A stretch of 10,298 nt of DNA from CAZTLI01 sp964614375 (GTDB lineage Bacteria > Chloroflexota > Anaerolineae > Aggregatilineales > Phototrophicaceae), in contig CAZTLI010000169.1 in assembly GCA_964614375.1 (NCBI GenBank), positions 1-10,298 on the forward strand, written 5' to 3'. The notes beneath the pieces are model-generated. The model ran no database searches, was not told the origin of the DNA, and saw only the letters and a list, made by a program, of their open reading frames with translations. Of the stretch, positions 1-7,009 are shown in pieces; position 1 is the stretch's first letter, and every line of letters begins with the position of its first letter. Both the position numbers and the translations under genes were made by a program.

Positions 1-1
1 T

Positions 2-562
2 GACTTGCTCATCGAAATTCAGACGGGTAATTTCACCAGTATCAAAAAAAAGCTATTCCATTTACTAAAGGGTCATCGTGTCCGGTTGATTTATCCTGTG
101 ATTCGCGAGAAGTGGATTATCCGGCTGGCAGCCGATGGCGAAACCACCCAATCCAGGCGTAAATCACCCCGAAAAGGTCGCGCAGAGGATGTCTTCCGCG
201 AATTGGTGCGTATCCCATCGATAATCAAGCAGCCCGATTTCACGCTCGAACTATTGATTGTGCGGGCGGAGCAAGTCCTCATTAACGATGGGCAGGGGAG
301 TTGGCGGCGCAACGGCTGGAGTATTCACGATAACCGTTTGCTCGATGTAGAGGAGTCACTCGTGTTTTGCAGCCCAAAGGATTTGCTGGGGTTGCTGCCG
401 GACGAGTTAACCGATCCCTTCACCAACCGGGAATTGGCGGCGTGTGCCGGGCTGCGTGTGCCGGTTGCCCAAAAAATGACCTACTGCCTTCGTCAAATTG
501 GGATGTTGGATGTGATAGGAAAAAAGGGACGGGCACATCTCTATGCCCGTCAATCATCATGA
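2..562 (+). CDS. Uncharacterised protein with nuclease-fold-like N-terminal segment and C-terminal winged helix (5' partial)
   Basis: The reading frame is open to the left edge (codons from base 2), and the first possible start, a TTG at base 5, has no room for a ribosome site, so the gene very probably begins outside the window. Counting from that TTG there are 185 residues. Seen directly: a hydrophobic strand ending in E-I-Q (residues 4-6), a basic amphipathic helix (about 12-22), then a strand RVRLIYPV (25-32). This strand-helix-strand order with an E-x-Q resembles the core of PD-(D/E)XK-type nucleases; the matching upstream Asp would be off-window. A basic linker (about 51-61, RRKSPRKGR) follows, and residues about 133-182 read as a winged helix (FTNRELA...AQKMTYCLRQIGMLDVIGKKGRAHLYAR). 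I cannot name the family. DNA binding or cleavage is inference. It ends 6 bp from the convergent kinase gene. Confidence 0.7.
   Translation, partial: DLLIEIQTGNFTSIKKKLFHLLKGHRVRLIYPVIREKWIIRLAADGETTQSRRKSPRKGRAEDVFRELVRIPSIIKQPDFTLELLIVRAEQVLINDGQGSWRRNGWSIHDNRLLDVEESLVFCSPKDLLGLLPDELTDPFTNRELAACAGLRVPVAQKMTYCLRQIGMLDVIGKKGRAHLYARQSS
520..551 (-). terminator. Rho-independent terminator of the kinase operon, inside the convergent gene
   Basis: Read on the minus strand, an 8-bp perfect stem (GACGGGCA / TGCCCGTC, bases 528-535 with 544-551, 8-nt loop) is followed after CC by six T. It begins 17 bp past the stop of the histidine kinase gene. There is no comparable T-run on the plus strand, so it would act only on the leftward transcript. 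The hairpin lies wholly in the coding sequence of the convergent gene. Confidence 0.65.
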
Positions 563-568
563 CTGGAT

Positions 569-2902
569 TTAATTCATCACACTTTCCGGTTTGCGTGGAC
601 TGGTCGCACGCTCTTGTTCGGTGATGACCCCTGTATCAAATGGCAGGACACGGCGCGCATTTTCTGGCGGATTGAGGGGTAACAGGATGTAGAAGGTTGC
701 GCCCGGTGAACCGTCAATATCGTGACCGGGACTTTCCACCCATACTTTACCCCCATGCCCTTCAATCACGCCTTTGGCGATAGTTAGACCAAGACCCGGC
801 CCTGCTCCTAAGAATTTATGTGCGCCAGTAGAATGCAGTGAAGGGTCATAACCGCGATAGAACTTCTTAAAAACCAGGTCAAGGTCAGCTTTTTTGATGC
901 CGACACCCGTATCGGCAATTTCGATGAGGATGTGACCCTTTTGTTTGTCACCTTTACCCTCTGTTAAACTGGCTCGAATGTCAATTCGCCCACCATCGCG
1001 TGTGAATTTGATGGCGTTGACAATGATATTCTGAAATGCCTGTACCAATCGTTGCAAGTCAGCTTGAATATGCGGCAGACCGCGCAAGCCGCGCGCGGCC
1101 AATGTCAATTTGCGCTGCTTCACCGCATCGGTCAACGGGTCAATCGCCATCCGCAGCACACTTTCAACAGTGGTCTGGGCAAAACGCAAGTCCATCGCGT
1201 TCACGTCAAGCTGGCTGACATCGAGCATTGCCGATACCAATTCCTCCATGCGCTCAGTTGCTTTACGCAGGTTGGCAATCATGCCGGCAGTTTGTTCTTT
1301 GTCGAGCATCCCTTGATCGTTCAGCGCATCAACAATGTCGGTATACCCGCGAATTTGTGCCAACGGCGTGCGGAGTTCATGACTTGCAATCGTGATGAAG
1401 TCGGTTTTGATGGTATCGAGTTTTTCGAGTTCTTCTTTAGCTTCTTGCAGACCCTCGTTGAGTGCGCCCATGCTCTCATTCAAATGATGCAAATCGTCTA
1501 TCAATCGCGCATTACGCAAAGCAATACCGACCTGATTAGCGAGTGTGAGCAAGAGTTCGAGGTCTTCGGTCTCAAACGCCGTATCCGACAGTTTTGGCCC
1601 GGCTGCCAGTAATCCCAGCAGACTCTTTTCGAGGATAATGGGCGCATAGGCACTCAAATTCAACCGCTTGAAAAATGCGCGCTCACTGTCGGCGAGGTTG
1701 GCATATTTAGGTGCATATTCAATATCGAACTGGGTAATCGGCGATTGTTCAATCGTGAATGTTTCATACACCGGGCTATCGGCAGAGATGGTCTCACGAC
1801 TTTCATGTACTGCATCCTGCTTTGTGCTCAATTTGACGAGGAATTCAATCGTGCCTTTGATGGAATCCGTGCGATTAACCAGGATTAACCCGGCACGCCG
1901 CAATTTTAGGACATCATTTAGGGCGTTTATCACCGTCTCAGTAAATTCATCGCGCTGCATGGCCTGGGAAATGATATAGCTGTATTGCCGCGTGACCTGG
2001 GCCGAGTTGATGTTTTCGTGGGTGATAAAGCGTTGGAAGATGACTTCGATTAAATGGCGTACCGGGCTGTAGATGGTGGCGATAATGAGCGCGATTGCCG
2101 CCAGAATGAGGACACCTTCGGCCTGTGCGTTGAGTTCTAGTCCATTGGCTAGAATCAATGTGCCAAAAATGACAACAGCCGTCACAATGGTCATGATCGT
2201 GGTGCGAATGCCGAGACTGATACTGCCGCGTATATCGAAAACGTGCATGTTGAGGTAGGCATAGACCGCCCCAAGGACACCCATGAGAAGCGCGATAATC
2301 CCGACCACAGCAAGAATGGGTGAGCCGCTGCTAATCAGTACGCCACCCATCAACACAAATGCACTATCCAGCGCCCAGTATATCGCCCGATTAGCGATTT
2401 CAACCATTTGTGCCGCATAAAAGTCATATAACGCGACTATCAACAGGACGAGACTGCTTAACCCGATGCCGAGGAGCATGACGAGCGTGGTCGCGCCAAA
2501 TGCCTCTGTCAGCCAACCCGTTTGACTAATTTCAGAAGTGGAATTGGTGAAGGTGCTCACGAGGAACGCCACTAACCACACAATGCCGATGGGCAGCCAG
2601 AGTTGTTTTGTTCGTTTGTGCGAAAGGTAGTGATCCATGTCATGTAGGACTAAGCCGCCAAACGCGACTATGGTGCTGATGCTCGTGGCAATGATGAGTA
2701 ATCCACGTCCATCATTGCCTACAATGTCGATAGTGTCTGGTAGCAGGTAACTAGCCGTAGCCAGCATCGCGAGAATCAGGGTTGCCAGCAGCCATGCCAG
2801 ATGGGTTGTCGGGGCGCGCCGCTGCCATATTACTAGCCCGATTGCCAGCAGGTAGATAATTATTGCCATGATTGCCAGCGTTACTAGAATTGCGTCGTTC
2901 AT
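569..2902 (-). CDS. Multi-pass membrane sensor histidine kinase with GAF-like domain
   Basis: A 777-residue sensor kinase that should autophosphorylate on His508 and pass the phosphate to an aspartate of a response regulator. Visible order: about nine hydrophobic segments (roughly 5-27, 34-54, 66-86, 101-119, 136-158, 174-192, 196-218, 231-253, 263-279); a Y-S-P-V-R motif at 278-282 of the kind that closes the membrane part in ComP-like kinases; a GAF-like domain (about 310-466); a coiled-coil linker (467-500); the H-box with H508-E-L-R-T-P; and the ATP-binding domain with N-box N625/N629, G1 D664-x-G-x-G, F-box around 678-683 and G2 G701-P-G-L-G-L. All key residues are present, so it should be active. 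There is no receiver domain and no response-regulator gene in the window. The ATG at 2902 lies 9 bp after the upstream gene's stop, implying co-transcription. The signal sensed is unknown. Confidence 0.93.
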   Translation of the reverse strand: MNDAILVTLAIMAIIIYLLAIGLVIWQRRAPTTHLAWLLATLILAMLATASYLLPDTIDIVGNDGRGLLIIATSISTIVAFGGLVLHDMDHYLSHKRTKQLWLPIGIVWLVAFLVSTFTNSTSEISQTGWLTEAFGATTLVMLLGIGLSSLVLLIVALYDFYAAQMVEIANRAIYWALDSAFVLMGGVLISSGSPILAVVGIIALLMGVLGAVYAYLNMHVFDIRGSISLGIRTTIMTIVTAVVIFGTLILANGLELNAQAEGVLILAAIALIIATIYSPVRHLIEVIFQRFITHENINSAQVTRQYSYIISQAMQRDEFTETVINALNDVLKLRRAGLILVNRTDSIKGTIEFLVKLSTKQDAVHESRETISADSPVYETFTIEQSPITQFDIEYAPKYANLADSERAFFKRLNLSAYAPIILEKSLLGLLAAGPKLSDTAFETEDLELLLTLANQVGIALRNARLIDDLHHLNESMGALNEGLQEAKEELEKLDTIKTDFITIASHELRTPLAQIRGYTDIVDALNDQGMLDKEQTAGMIANLRKATERMEELVSAMLDVSQLDVNAMDLRFAQTTVESVLRMAIDPLTDAVKQRKLTLAARGLRGLPHIQADLQRLVQAFQNIIVNAIKFTRDGGRIDIRASLTEGKGDKQKGHILIEIADTGVGIKKADLDLVFKKFYRGYDPSLHSTGAHKFLGAGPGLGLTIAKGVIEGHGGKVWVESPGHDIDGSPGATFYILLPLNPPENARRVLPFDTGVITEQERATSPRKPESVMN

Positions 2903-2911
2903 ACGATTAAC

Positions 2912-4285
2912 CTATTTTAAGATGTAATAGGTGCCTTTTTTCGACCCCACTTTGAGCAGAATGCCTTTTTCGACCATATCCGCGAGGTCGAGGCGCAGCG
3001 TTTCGGCGGATACACCTTCAATCAGCGAACGATACTCCCGATTGGTTATTGAGCCGTTTTCACGAATATATTGGAGTGCCCGCGCCTGACGATGATTGGT
3101 ATTGCGTGTCCATTCGGGTGGTTTTTGCTTTTCGCGCGCATTATACAGCGTCACCGCGAAACTATAGGGACGGGCGTCAAAATCCGGCGGTTGATGCCCA
3201 TTTTGTTTCATGACCTCAATCATGCGGTCTATGCCGAGACCGAGTTCCTCGATATAGCCCCATTGGAATAGACCGTTGACGATGCGCGGATTGCGGCTGA
3301 AGTGCTCTTCTTTGATGTTCTCCACGGTGATAAAACCGGGCAACCCACCGGGAGAAATCACTTCCAGACGATCAGAATACATCCGCACTTCAATACGACG
3401 CCCTTTTAGGCGATAGTCACGGTGGCATACCGCATTCACGATAGCTTCGCGCACGGCGAATTGTGGGTACTCATACGTTTCTTCGCGTTCCAACCCTTTG
3501 ACGACGGCGCTCACTGCCATCTCACTCCAGATGAGATTCCATGCCGATTCAATCAAGCGGGGCAGGGGGCCGGTCAGCTCCTCACGCCGAGAATAGCCCG
3601 CCAGACCACTTTCGCCGCGCGGTGTTTTGCCGACAAACTTGGCAAATACCACACTCGATTGTGGCAACCACTGCTGGGGATATTCGCTGAACAGCAGCAC
3701 GCCCGTCACCGTGGGTTTATCGTCAGGTGTGACGGCGCCAATTTCGCGCAACAAGTCGTCGATTTTGCCGTTATACGGACGTTTGGTGCGTTCTGCACGT
3801 TTCACCAGATATTCGTCAATCATCTTGCGACTAAAATCGTCTTTGGTCGGGCCTTGCACCACCTCCGACTCGAAATCGCCCGTATTTTTGGCACTGGCAA
3901 GGCGCAAGATTTCCTGCCCACCCAGCGGACGGTTATTCTCGCCGCTGCGGATAAGCACGCGACCATCGGCTAATGCGTGCAGTTCGATGCTGCGGGGGAC
4001 GCGCAGGGCATATACCGAACCGTTATCCGATTCGATTTCTTCCCAGTTGCCCACGACAACCGTCGGATTGTACAGGTCGTCGGCTTGTTTGAGCGCCTGA
4101 GACAGCACATCATTATCCAGTTTTGTGCTGGTGCGCTTGCCTTTGTCATCCAAACCAATGACAAGGGTGCCGCCTTCCGTATTTGCGAAAGCGACCAATG
4201 TTTCAGCAATCGTTTGTGGGGAGGCATCTTCTAAAAATGCTACTCGTGCGCTCGGCCCAGATTTTATGAGATCAGGATTTGCCAT
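2912..4285 (-). CDS. AlbA_2 (Schlafen-like) / HATPase_c_4 / winged-helix putative transcriptional regulator
   Basis: 457 residues, the usual length for this family of putative ATP-binding, DNA-binding regulators. Domain 1 (about 10-125) is AlbA_2-like, with the signature F33-A-N-T-E-G-G and L-V-I-G-L-D-D-K-G. A central linker is followed by an ATPase fold of the HATPase_c_4 (RecG-C-terminal-like) type at about 268-372: R269-E-A-I-V-N274-A-V-C-H-R-D-Y, then S301-P-G-G, R321-N-P-R-I and G339-L-G-I-D-R-M. Residues about 388-455 form a winged helix ending K-G-T-Y-Y-I-L-K. Family knowledge supports DNA binding and regulation; targets and ligand are unknown. The acidic residues usual before the FANT motif are missing here (see findings). 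The ATG at 4285 is preceded by GAAGG at a tight 3-nt spacing, with no other early Met. It is first gene of an operon with the kinase and divergent from the radical SAM operon. Confidence 0.88.
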   Translation of the reverse strand: MANPDLIKSGPSARVAFLEDASPQTIAETLVAFANTEGGTLVIGLDDKGKRTSTKLDNDVLSQALKQADDLYNPTVVVGNWEEIESDNGSVYALRVPRSIELHALADGRVLIRSGENNRPLGGQEILRLASAKNTGDFESEVVQGPTKDDFSRKMIDEYLVKRAERTKRPYNGKIDDLLREIGAVTPDDKPTVTGVLLFSEYPQQWLPQSSVVFAKFVGKTPRGESGLAGYSRREELTGPLPRLIESAWNLIWSEMAVSAVVKGLEREETYEYPQFAVREAIVNAVCHRDYRLKGRRIEVRMYSDRLEVISPGGLPGFITVENIKEEHFSRNPRIVNGLFQWGYIEELGLGIDRMIEVMKQNGHQPPDFDARPYSFAVTLYNAREKQKPPEWTRNTNHRQARALQYIRENGSITNREYRSLIEGVSAETLRLDLADMVEKGILLKVGSKKGTYYILK

Positions 4286-4334
4286 AAGCCTTCAAGTCAT
4301 GAGGCGATTTATTAAACATTTTCGCACGTATTGT

Positions 4335-4361
4335 ATCATAGAGATGAAGTTGTCGCTTCAA
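4335..4361 (-). promoter_or_regulatory. Possible promoter for the AlbA_2 regulator-kinase operon
   Basis: On the minus strand TTGAAG (4356-4361) and TATGAT (4335-4340) are 15 bp apart, shorter than ideal; an overlapping TACAAT lies at 4330-4335. The hexamers match consensus 4/6 and 5/6. It would give a leader of about 40 nt before the ATG at 4285. Weak call because of the spacing. Confidence 0.3.
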
Positions 4362-4377
4362 ACGTTTGGGTTATACT
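4350..4377 (+). promoter_or_regulatory. Sigma-70-type promoter for the radical SAM operon
   Basis: TTGTCG (4350-4355, 4/6) and TATACT (4372-4377, 5/6) with a 16-bp spacer, about 40 bp upstream of the ATG at 4418. A transcript would start near 4384, giving a leader of about 34 nt. The spacer contains the CAAACGTTTG palindrome. Confidence 0.5.
4359..4368. promoter_or_regulatory. Candidate operator: perfect palindrome CAAACGTTTG
   Basis: A 10-bp perfect inverted repeat with central CG sits between the -35 and -10 of the rightward promoter and overlaps the proposed leftward -35. A partial copy (AAACACGTTTG) starts at 4380, just past the -10. The central-CG AAACGTTT form is typical of LacI/GalR-family operators; no such regulator gene is in the window. 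Binding is inference. Confidence 0.4.
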
Positions 4378-4417
4378 GTAAACACGTTTGTAAATTGCAA
4401 CCTTTAAGCAGCCACCT

Positions 4418-5518
4418 ATGCCATTGAAAAATCTCTTAAATCTATTAGGCGATAAATTACATACCCTGCCATTGACCATTTTGTATTTAACCGATGGCTG
4501 TAACAGCCGTTGTGTCACCTGCGACATCTGGAAGAACCCCCGTCGCAATATGGCGATGGCAATGGTCGAAGAAATTGCCACTGAATTGGAAACACTTGGG
4601 GCACGTTGGGTGCTCTTAAGTGGGGGAGAAGCGATGCAGCACCCGCAGTGGCCGCAAATCGCGCGTCGTTTTCGCGAGGCAGGTCTCTATGTCATGTTGC
4701 TGACTAATGGGCTGTTGGTACGAAAACAGGCACAGGAAGTTATTGATAGTGTAGATGAGTTGATTGTGAGTTTGGATGGAGGCACAGCGCCGACGTATGA
4801 AGCGATACGCGGTGTGGATGGATTTGACCTGATACTGGAAGGCATCCGCAGCGTGCGCGCAGGTGGAATAGCCGTAACGACCCGCACAACCGTTCAGGCA
4901 GCGAATTTTCGAGAAATTCCACAGATTATAGCTGCTGCACTTGCTGCGGATGTCAATCTCGTGAGTTTCTTACCGGTGGATGTGAGCAATGAATTTGCTT
5001 TTGGCAATCGCTTTACCAATGACGAGGTCATCCCGTTGATTGCCAATGGCATGGGTTCGCCGCCGGAGCATGGGCCGCCCGCTTTGTCATTATCTTTGGC
5101 TGAGATTGACGCATTATCCGATATAATAGAGGCAACGACAATTCAATATGCGGATGCGTTTTCCAATGGACGGATGGCTGAATCACCGGAGAAGTTGCGG
5201 CGTATCCTGATTGACTATTTTCGTGCATTACACAACATCCAACCTTTCCCACAGGTACGTTGTAATGCGCCGCACTTTAGCACGGTGATCGAAGTGGATG
5301 GCACCTTGCGCCCGTGCTATTTTTTGCCGGGTTACGGGCGATTGCGTCCGCAAACGAAAGCAGATGGACGTGTTGGATTAGCCGAACCGTTGCAAGCAGC
5401 CGTCAACAGTGCCGCCGCACAAGCGCTGCGTAAAGCCTATCGCACTGGTGCGCGTCCCGAATGTGCGCGCTGTGTATGTCCACTGTATAAGGGGCCGCGT
5501 GCGTTGTTAAGGATGTAG
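4418..5518 (+). CDS. Radical SAM protein with SPASM/twitch-like C-terminal cysteines
   Basis: 366 residues. The radical SAM cluster motif C28-x3-C32-x2-C35 (CNSRCVTC) should hold a [4Fe-4S] cluster that cleaves S-adenosylmethionine to the 5'-deoxyadenosyl radical; G69-G-E is the SAM-binding motif, followed by barrel strands L-L-T-N-G (94-98) and V-S-L-D-G (117-121). The C-terminal part has C282, C300, C349, C352 and C354 (CARCVC), with E-V-D-G-T-L-R-P-C-Y-F around C300, which resembles the auxiliary-cluster region of SPASM/twitch enzymes such as PqqE or peptide-maturing enzymes. The substrate is unknown: peptide, lipid-linked and small-molecule substrates are all possible. The start ATG has no strong Shine-Dalgarno. 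It heads an operon with a membrane protein 4 bp downstream and a methyltransferase after it, so the product may be further methylated. Confidence 0.9.
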   Translation: MPLKNLLNLLGDKLHTLPLTILYLTDGCNSRCVTCDIWKNPRRNMAMAMVEEIATELETLGARWVLLSGGEAMQHPQWPQIARRFREAGLYVMLLTNGLLVRKQAQEVIDSVDELIVSLDGGTAPTYEAIRGVDGFDLILEGIRSVRAGGIAVTTRTTVQAANFREIPQIIAAALAADVNLVSFLPVDVSNEFAFGNRFTNDEVIPLIANGMGSPPEHGPPALSLSLAEIDALSDIIEATTIQYADAFSNGRMAESPEKLRRILIDYFRALHNIQPFPQVRCNAPHFSTVIEVDGTLRPCYFLPGYGRLRPQTKADGRVGLAEPLQAAVNSAAAQALRKAYRTGARPECARCVCPLYKGPRALLRM

Positions 5519-5522
5519 GGTC

Positions 5523-6008
5523 ATGCTATTGCACGTTGTCACAATTGTCGGTATTGTCTCCATTATTTTCCTGATTCGGGCGGGTCTCATCATCCTTGGG
5601 TATTACAAACAACCCATATTGCGGAGTTTTGAGCACTATGGCGAAGAAAAGCCGTATTTTCCGCTTATTAGTTTAGTGGTATGGGCTGTGGTACTCTTTT
5701 TATGTGTGTGGTATACGATTTCAGTCTATGTTAATTCGCCCACGATGCAGTTTTTGGGATTCCCATTGATAATGCTGGGCTATGAACTTTATCGCAAGGT
5801 ACTGCGTTTTGCAGCAAATCATCCCGATCACTTTATGATGTATCCCGATTGGTATCAGGATTTGTGTCATCGTACCTCGCGGGAAGAACGGCGGCGTGTC
5901 GCCTATTTATGGATGCGTTTACCTTATGGGATGCGGCTGCGCTACAATACCCATGATCGCGCATTCCGACAGTGGGTTGATCTTGTCCTTGTCTCGGTGG
6001 ATGTGTGA
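5523..6008 (+). CDS. Small membrane protein of unknown function in the radical SAM operon
   Basis: 161 residues that I cannot assign to a named family. Seen: two clear hydrophobic segments (about 4-27 and 46-70), a weaker third (about 76-90), and a polar, basic C-terminal tail (about 92-161) holding H100-P-D-H-F, E121-E-R-R-R, W130-M-R-L-P, Y141-N and F148-R-Q-W-V-D. The dense Arg/Trp/Tyr pattern and spaced invariant-looking residues suggest a conserved folded cytoplasmic tail, not mere anchor sequence. AAGGA (5509-5513) lies 9 nt before the ATG, inside the 3' end of the upstream gene, and gaps of 4 bp on both sides indicate translation coupled to the radical SAM and methyltransferase genes. 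A role as anchor or partner for those enzymes is inference. Confidence 0.85.
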   Translation: MLLHVVTIVGIVSIIFLIRAGLIILGYYKQPILRSFEHYGEEKPYFPLISLVVWAVVLFLCVWYTISVYVNSPTMQFLGFPLIMLGYELYRKVLRFAANHPDHFMMYPDWYQDLCHRTSREERRRVAYLWMRLPYGMRLRYNTHDRAFRQWVDLVLVSVDV

Positions 6009-6012
6009 CTGA

Positions 6013-6690
6013 ATGTTGAACCGCTTAAAGCAATATTATTGGCGTCGCGCACCGCTGCAAACGTTATCCAGTGTCGCGGCGTATGCCCAGTGGGCACAGG
6101 ACTATCCAGCCAACGCCCATAATCCCTTGATGGAAGTCGAACAAGCGGCAATGGTCGAACTCATGCCTGCTTTAGCTGGGCGTGTTGTGTTGGATTTGGC
6201 CTGTGGCACAGGACGCTACGGCTTATATGCACAATCACACGGCGCAAGGTTCGTTTTTGGGGTGGATAACAGTTTTGACATGCTGAAATCCGGCGAATTG
6301 GCGCTAACGGCACAGGCGACAACCGAATCTTTGCCGTTAGCGTCGGAGTCAATAGACGTTATCCTGTGCGGATTGGCGCTGGGGCATCTGCCCAAACTGC
6401 TGCCGTCGATGCGTGAAATTAGGCGTGTGCTAAAACCGGGCGGCGTCGCGCTCATGAGTGATTTTCATCCATTTTTGGCACTGAACGGCGCAAAACGCAC
6501 ATTTACGGGGTTGGATGGGCGAACATATAGTGTAGAACATTATGTGCATCTTTACAGCGATTATCATCAGGCTGCGGCTAGTGTTGGCTTACAAATTGCT
6601 GCGGTAGTTGAGCACACACTTCCAGAAACATCCAACTCGCGCAACAGGCGCGTGCCGGTTGTTATCGTTTATCGCATGACTCCCTGCTAA
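6013..6690 (+). CDS. Class I SAM-dependent methyltransferase (Methyltransf_11-like)
   Basis: 225 residues with a Rossmann-type methyltransferase fold. Motif I is V-L-D-L-A-C-G-T-G-R (59-68), the ribose-binding acidic strand end is G-V-D-N-S (83-87), the aspartate of motif III region is in S-I-D-V-I-L-C-G (113-120), and L-K-P-G-G (140-144) precedes strand 5, which ends S-D-F-H-P-F. An aromatic- and His-rich stretch (about 152-185: HPF, VEHYVHLYSDY) probably shapes the substrate pocket. An N-terminal region (1-56) with Y24 and Y31 resembles the lid of UbiE/BioC-type enzymes. The methyl acceptor is unknown. It lies 4 bp after the small membrane protein, so it likely acts in the same pathway as the radical SAM enzyme. 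Its stop codon overlaps that of the convergent gene by 3 bases. Confidence 0.9.
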   Translation: MLNRLKQYYWRRAPLQTLSSVAAYAQWAQDYPANAHNPLMEVEQAAMVELMPALAGRVVLDLACGTGRYGLYAQSHGARFVFGVDNSFDMLKSGELALTAQATTESLPLASESIDVILCGLALGHLPKLLPSMREIRRVLKPGGVALMSDFHPFLALNGAKRTFTGLDGRTYSVEHYVHLYSDYHQAAASVGLQIAAVVEHTLPETSNSRNRRVPVVIVYRMTPC

Positions 6691-6935
6691 TGTGAACCGA
6701 CTTTGCTGGACGGGGCAATGAAAATATAGAGTGCCAATGTGCCAGAAATCAATACCGCTGGCGAACACACTGACAGCACAATGCGGGGGAACGAATCGAA
6801 TCGCTCCATTATGCCCCAAATGACCAGCGAAATCACGACATAGACCAGCAAGAAGCCCATCCCCGCCCGCAATATACGCAGTGTGCGATTAAGTCTGTAA
6901 TTGTTAGACGATGAAGGTGACACTTCTTCACTCAT
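6687..6935 (-). CDS. Small two-helix membrane protein, function unknown
   Basis: 82 residues from the ATG at 6935, which has GGA 7 nt upstream; a GTG at 6947 would add four residues but has no ribosome site. The protein has a Ser/Asn-rich start, a basic stretch (R14-R23), one hydrophobic helix (about 26-43), a short loop with E44-R-F-D, and a second helix (about 52-74). With the positive stretch before helix 1, both ends are predicted cytoplasmic. No family recognised. It lies 74 bp downstream of the 143-residue membrane protein gene on the same strand, so co-transcription is likely, and it ends tail-to-tail with the methyltransferase gene. Confidence 0.65.
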   Translation of the reverse strand: MSEEVSPSSSNNYRLNRTLRILRAGMGFLLVYVVISLVIWGIMERFDSFPRIVLSVCSPAVLISGTLALYIFIAPSSKVGSH

Positions 6936-7009
6936 AGGAGCATCCACTCGCGCTACGGTAATTTGAGACTATTGTACGTGAAATTTGGAGCTTGCGAGGT
7001 GAATTAAGA

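Noticed and set aside
1052..1612. Long plus-strand frame of 186 codons within the kinase gene.
   Set aside because: It is antisense to the GAF/HisKA/ATPase coding region, has no family resemblance, and the kinase frame has intact motifs throughout.
2775..2885. Repeated ATTGCCAGC-like words near the kinase start.
   Set aside because: They encode repeated Leu-Ala-Ile/Met steps of membrane helices; no regular period or inverted symmetry.
3422..3973. Long plus-strand frame of 183 codons within the AlbA_2 regulator gene.
   Set aside because: Antisense shadow of a well-supported gene; composition is His/Ala/Phe-rich as expected from reading the complement.
4299..4427. A 42-codon plus-strand reading frame with four Cys just upstream of, and overlapping, the radical SAM start; looked like a possible modified-peptide precursor.
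   Set aside because: It has no ribosome-binding site at either Met, the best promoter -10 (4372-4377) lies inside it, and the frame is only the tail of an open antisense frame running out of the regulator gene.
4490..4525. Palindromic GGCTGTAACAGCC in the radical SAM gene.
   Set aside because: It falls exactly on the codons for the D-G-C-N-S-R-C cluster motif, so codon constraint explains it.
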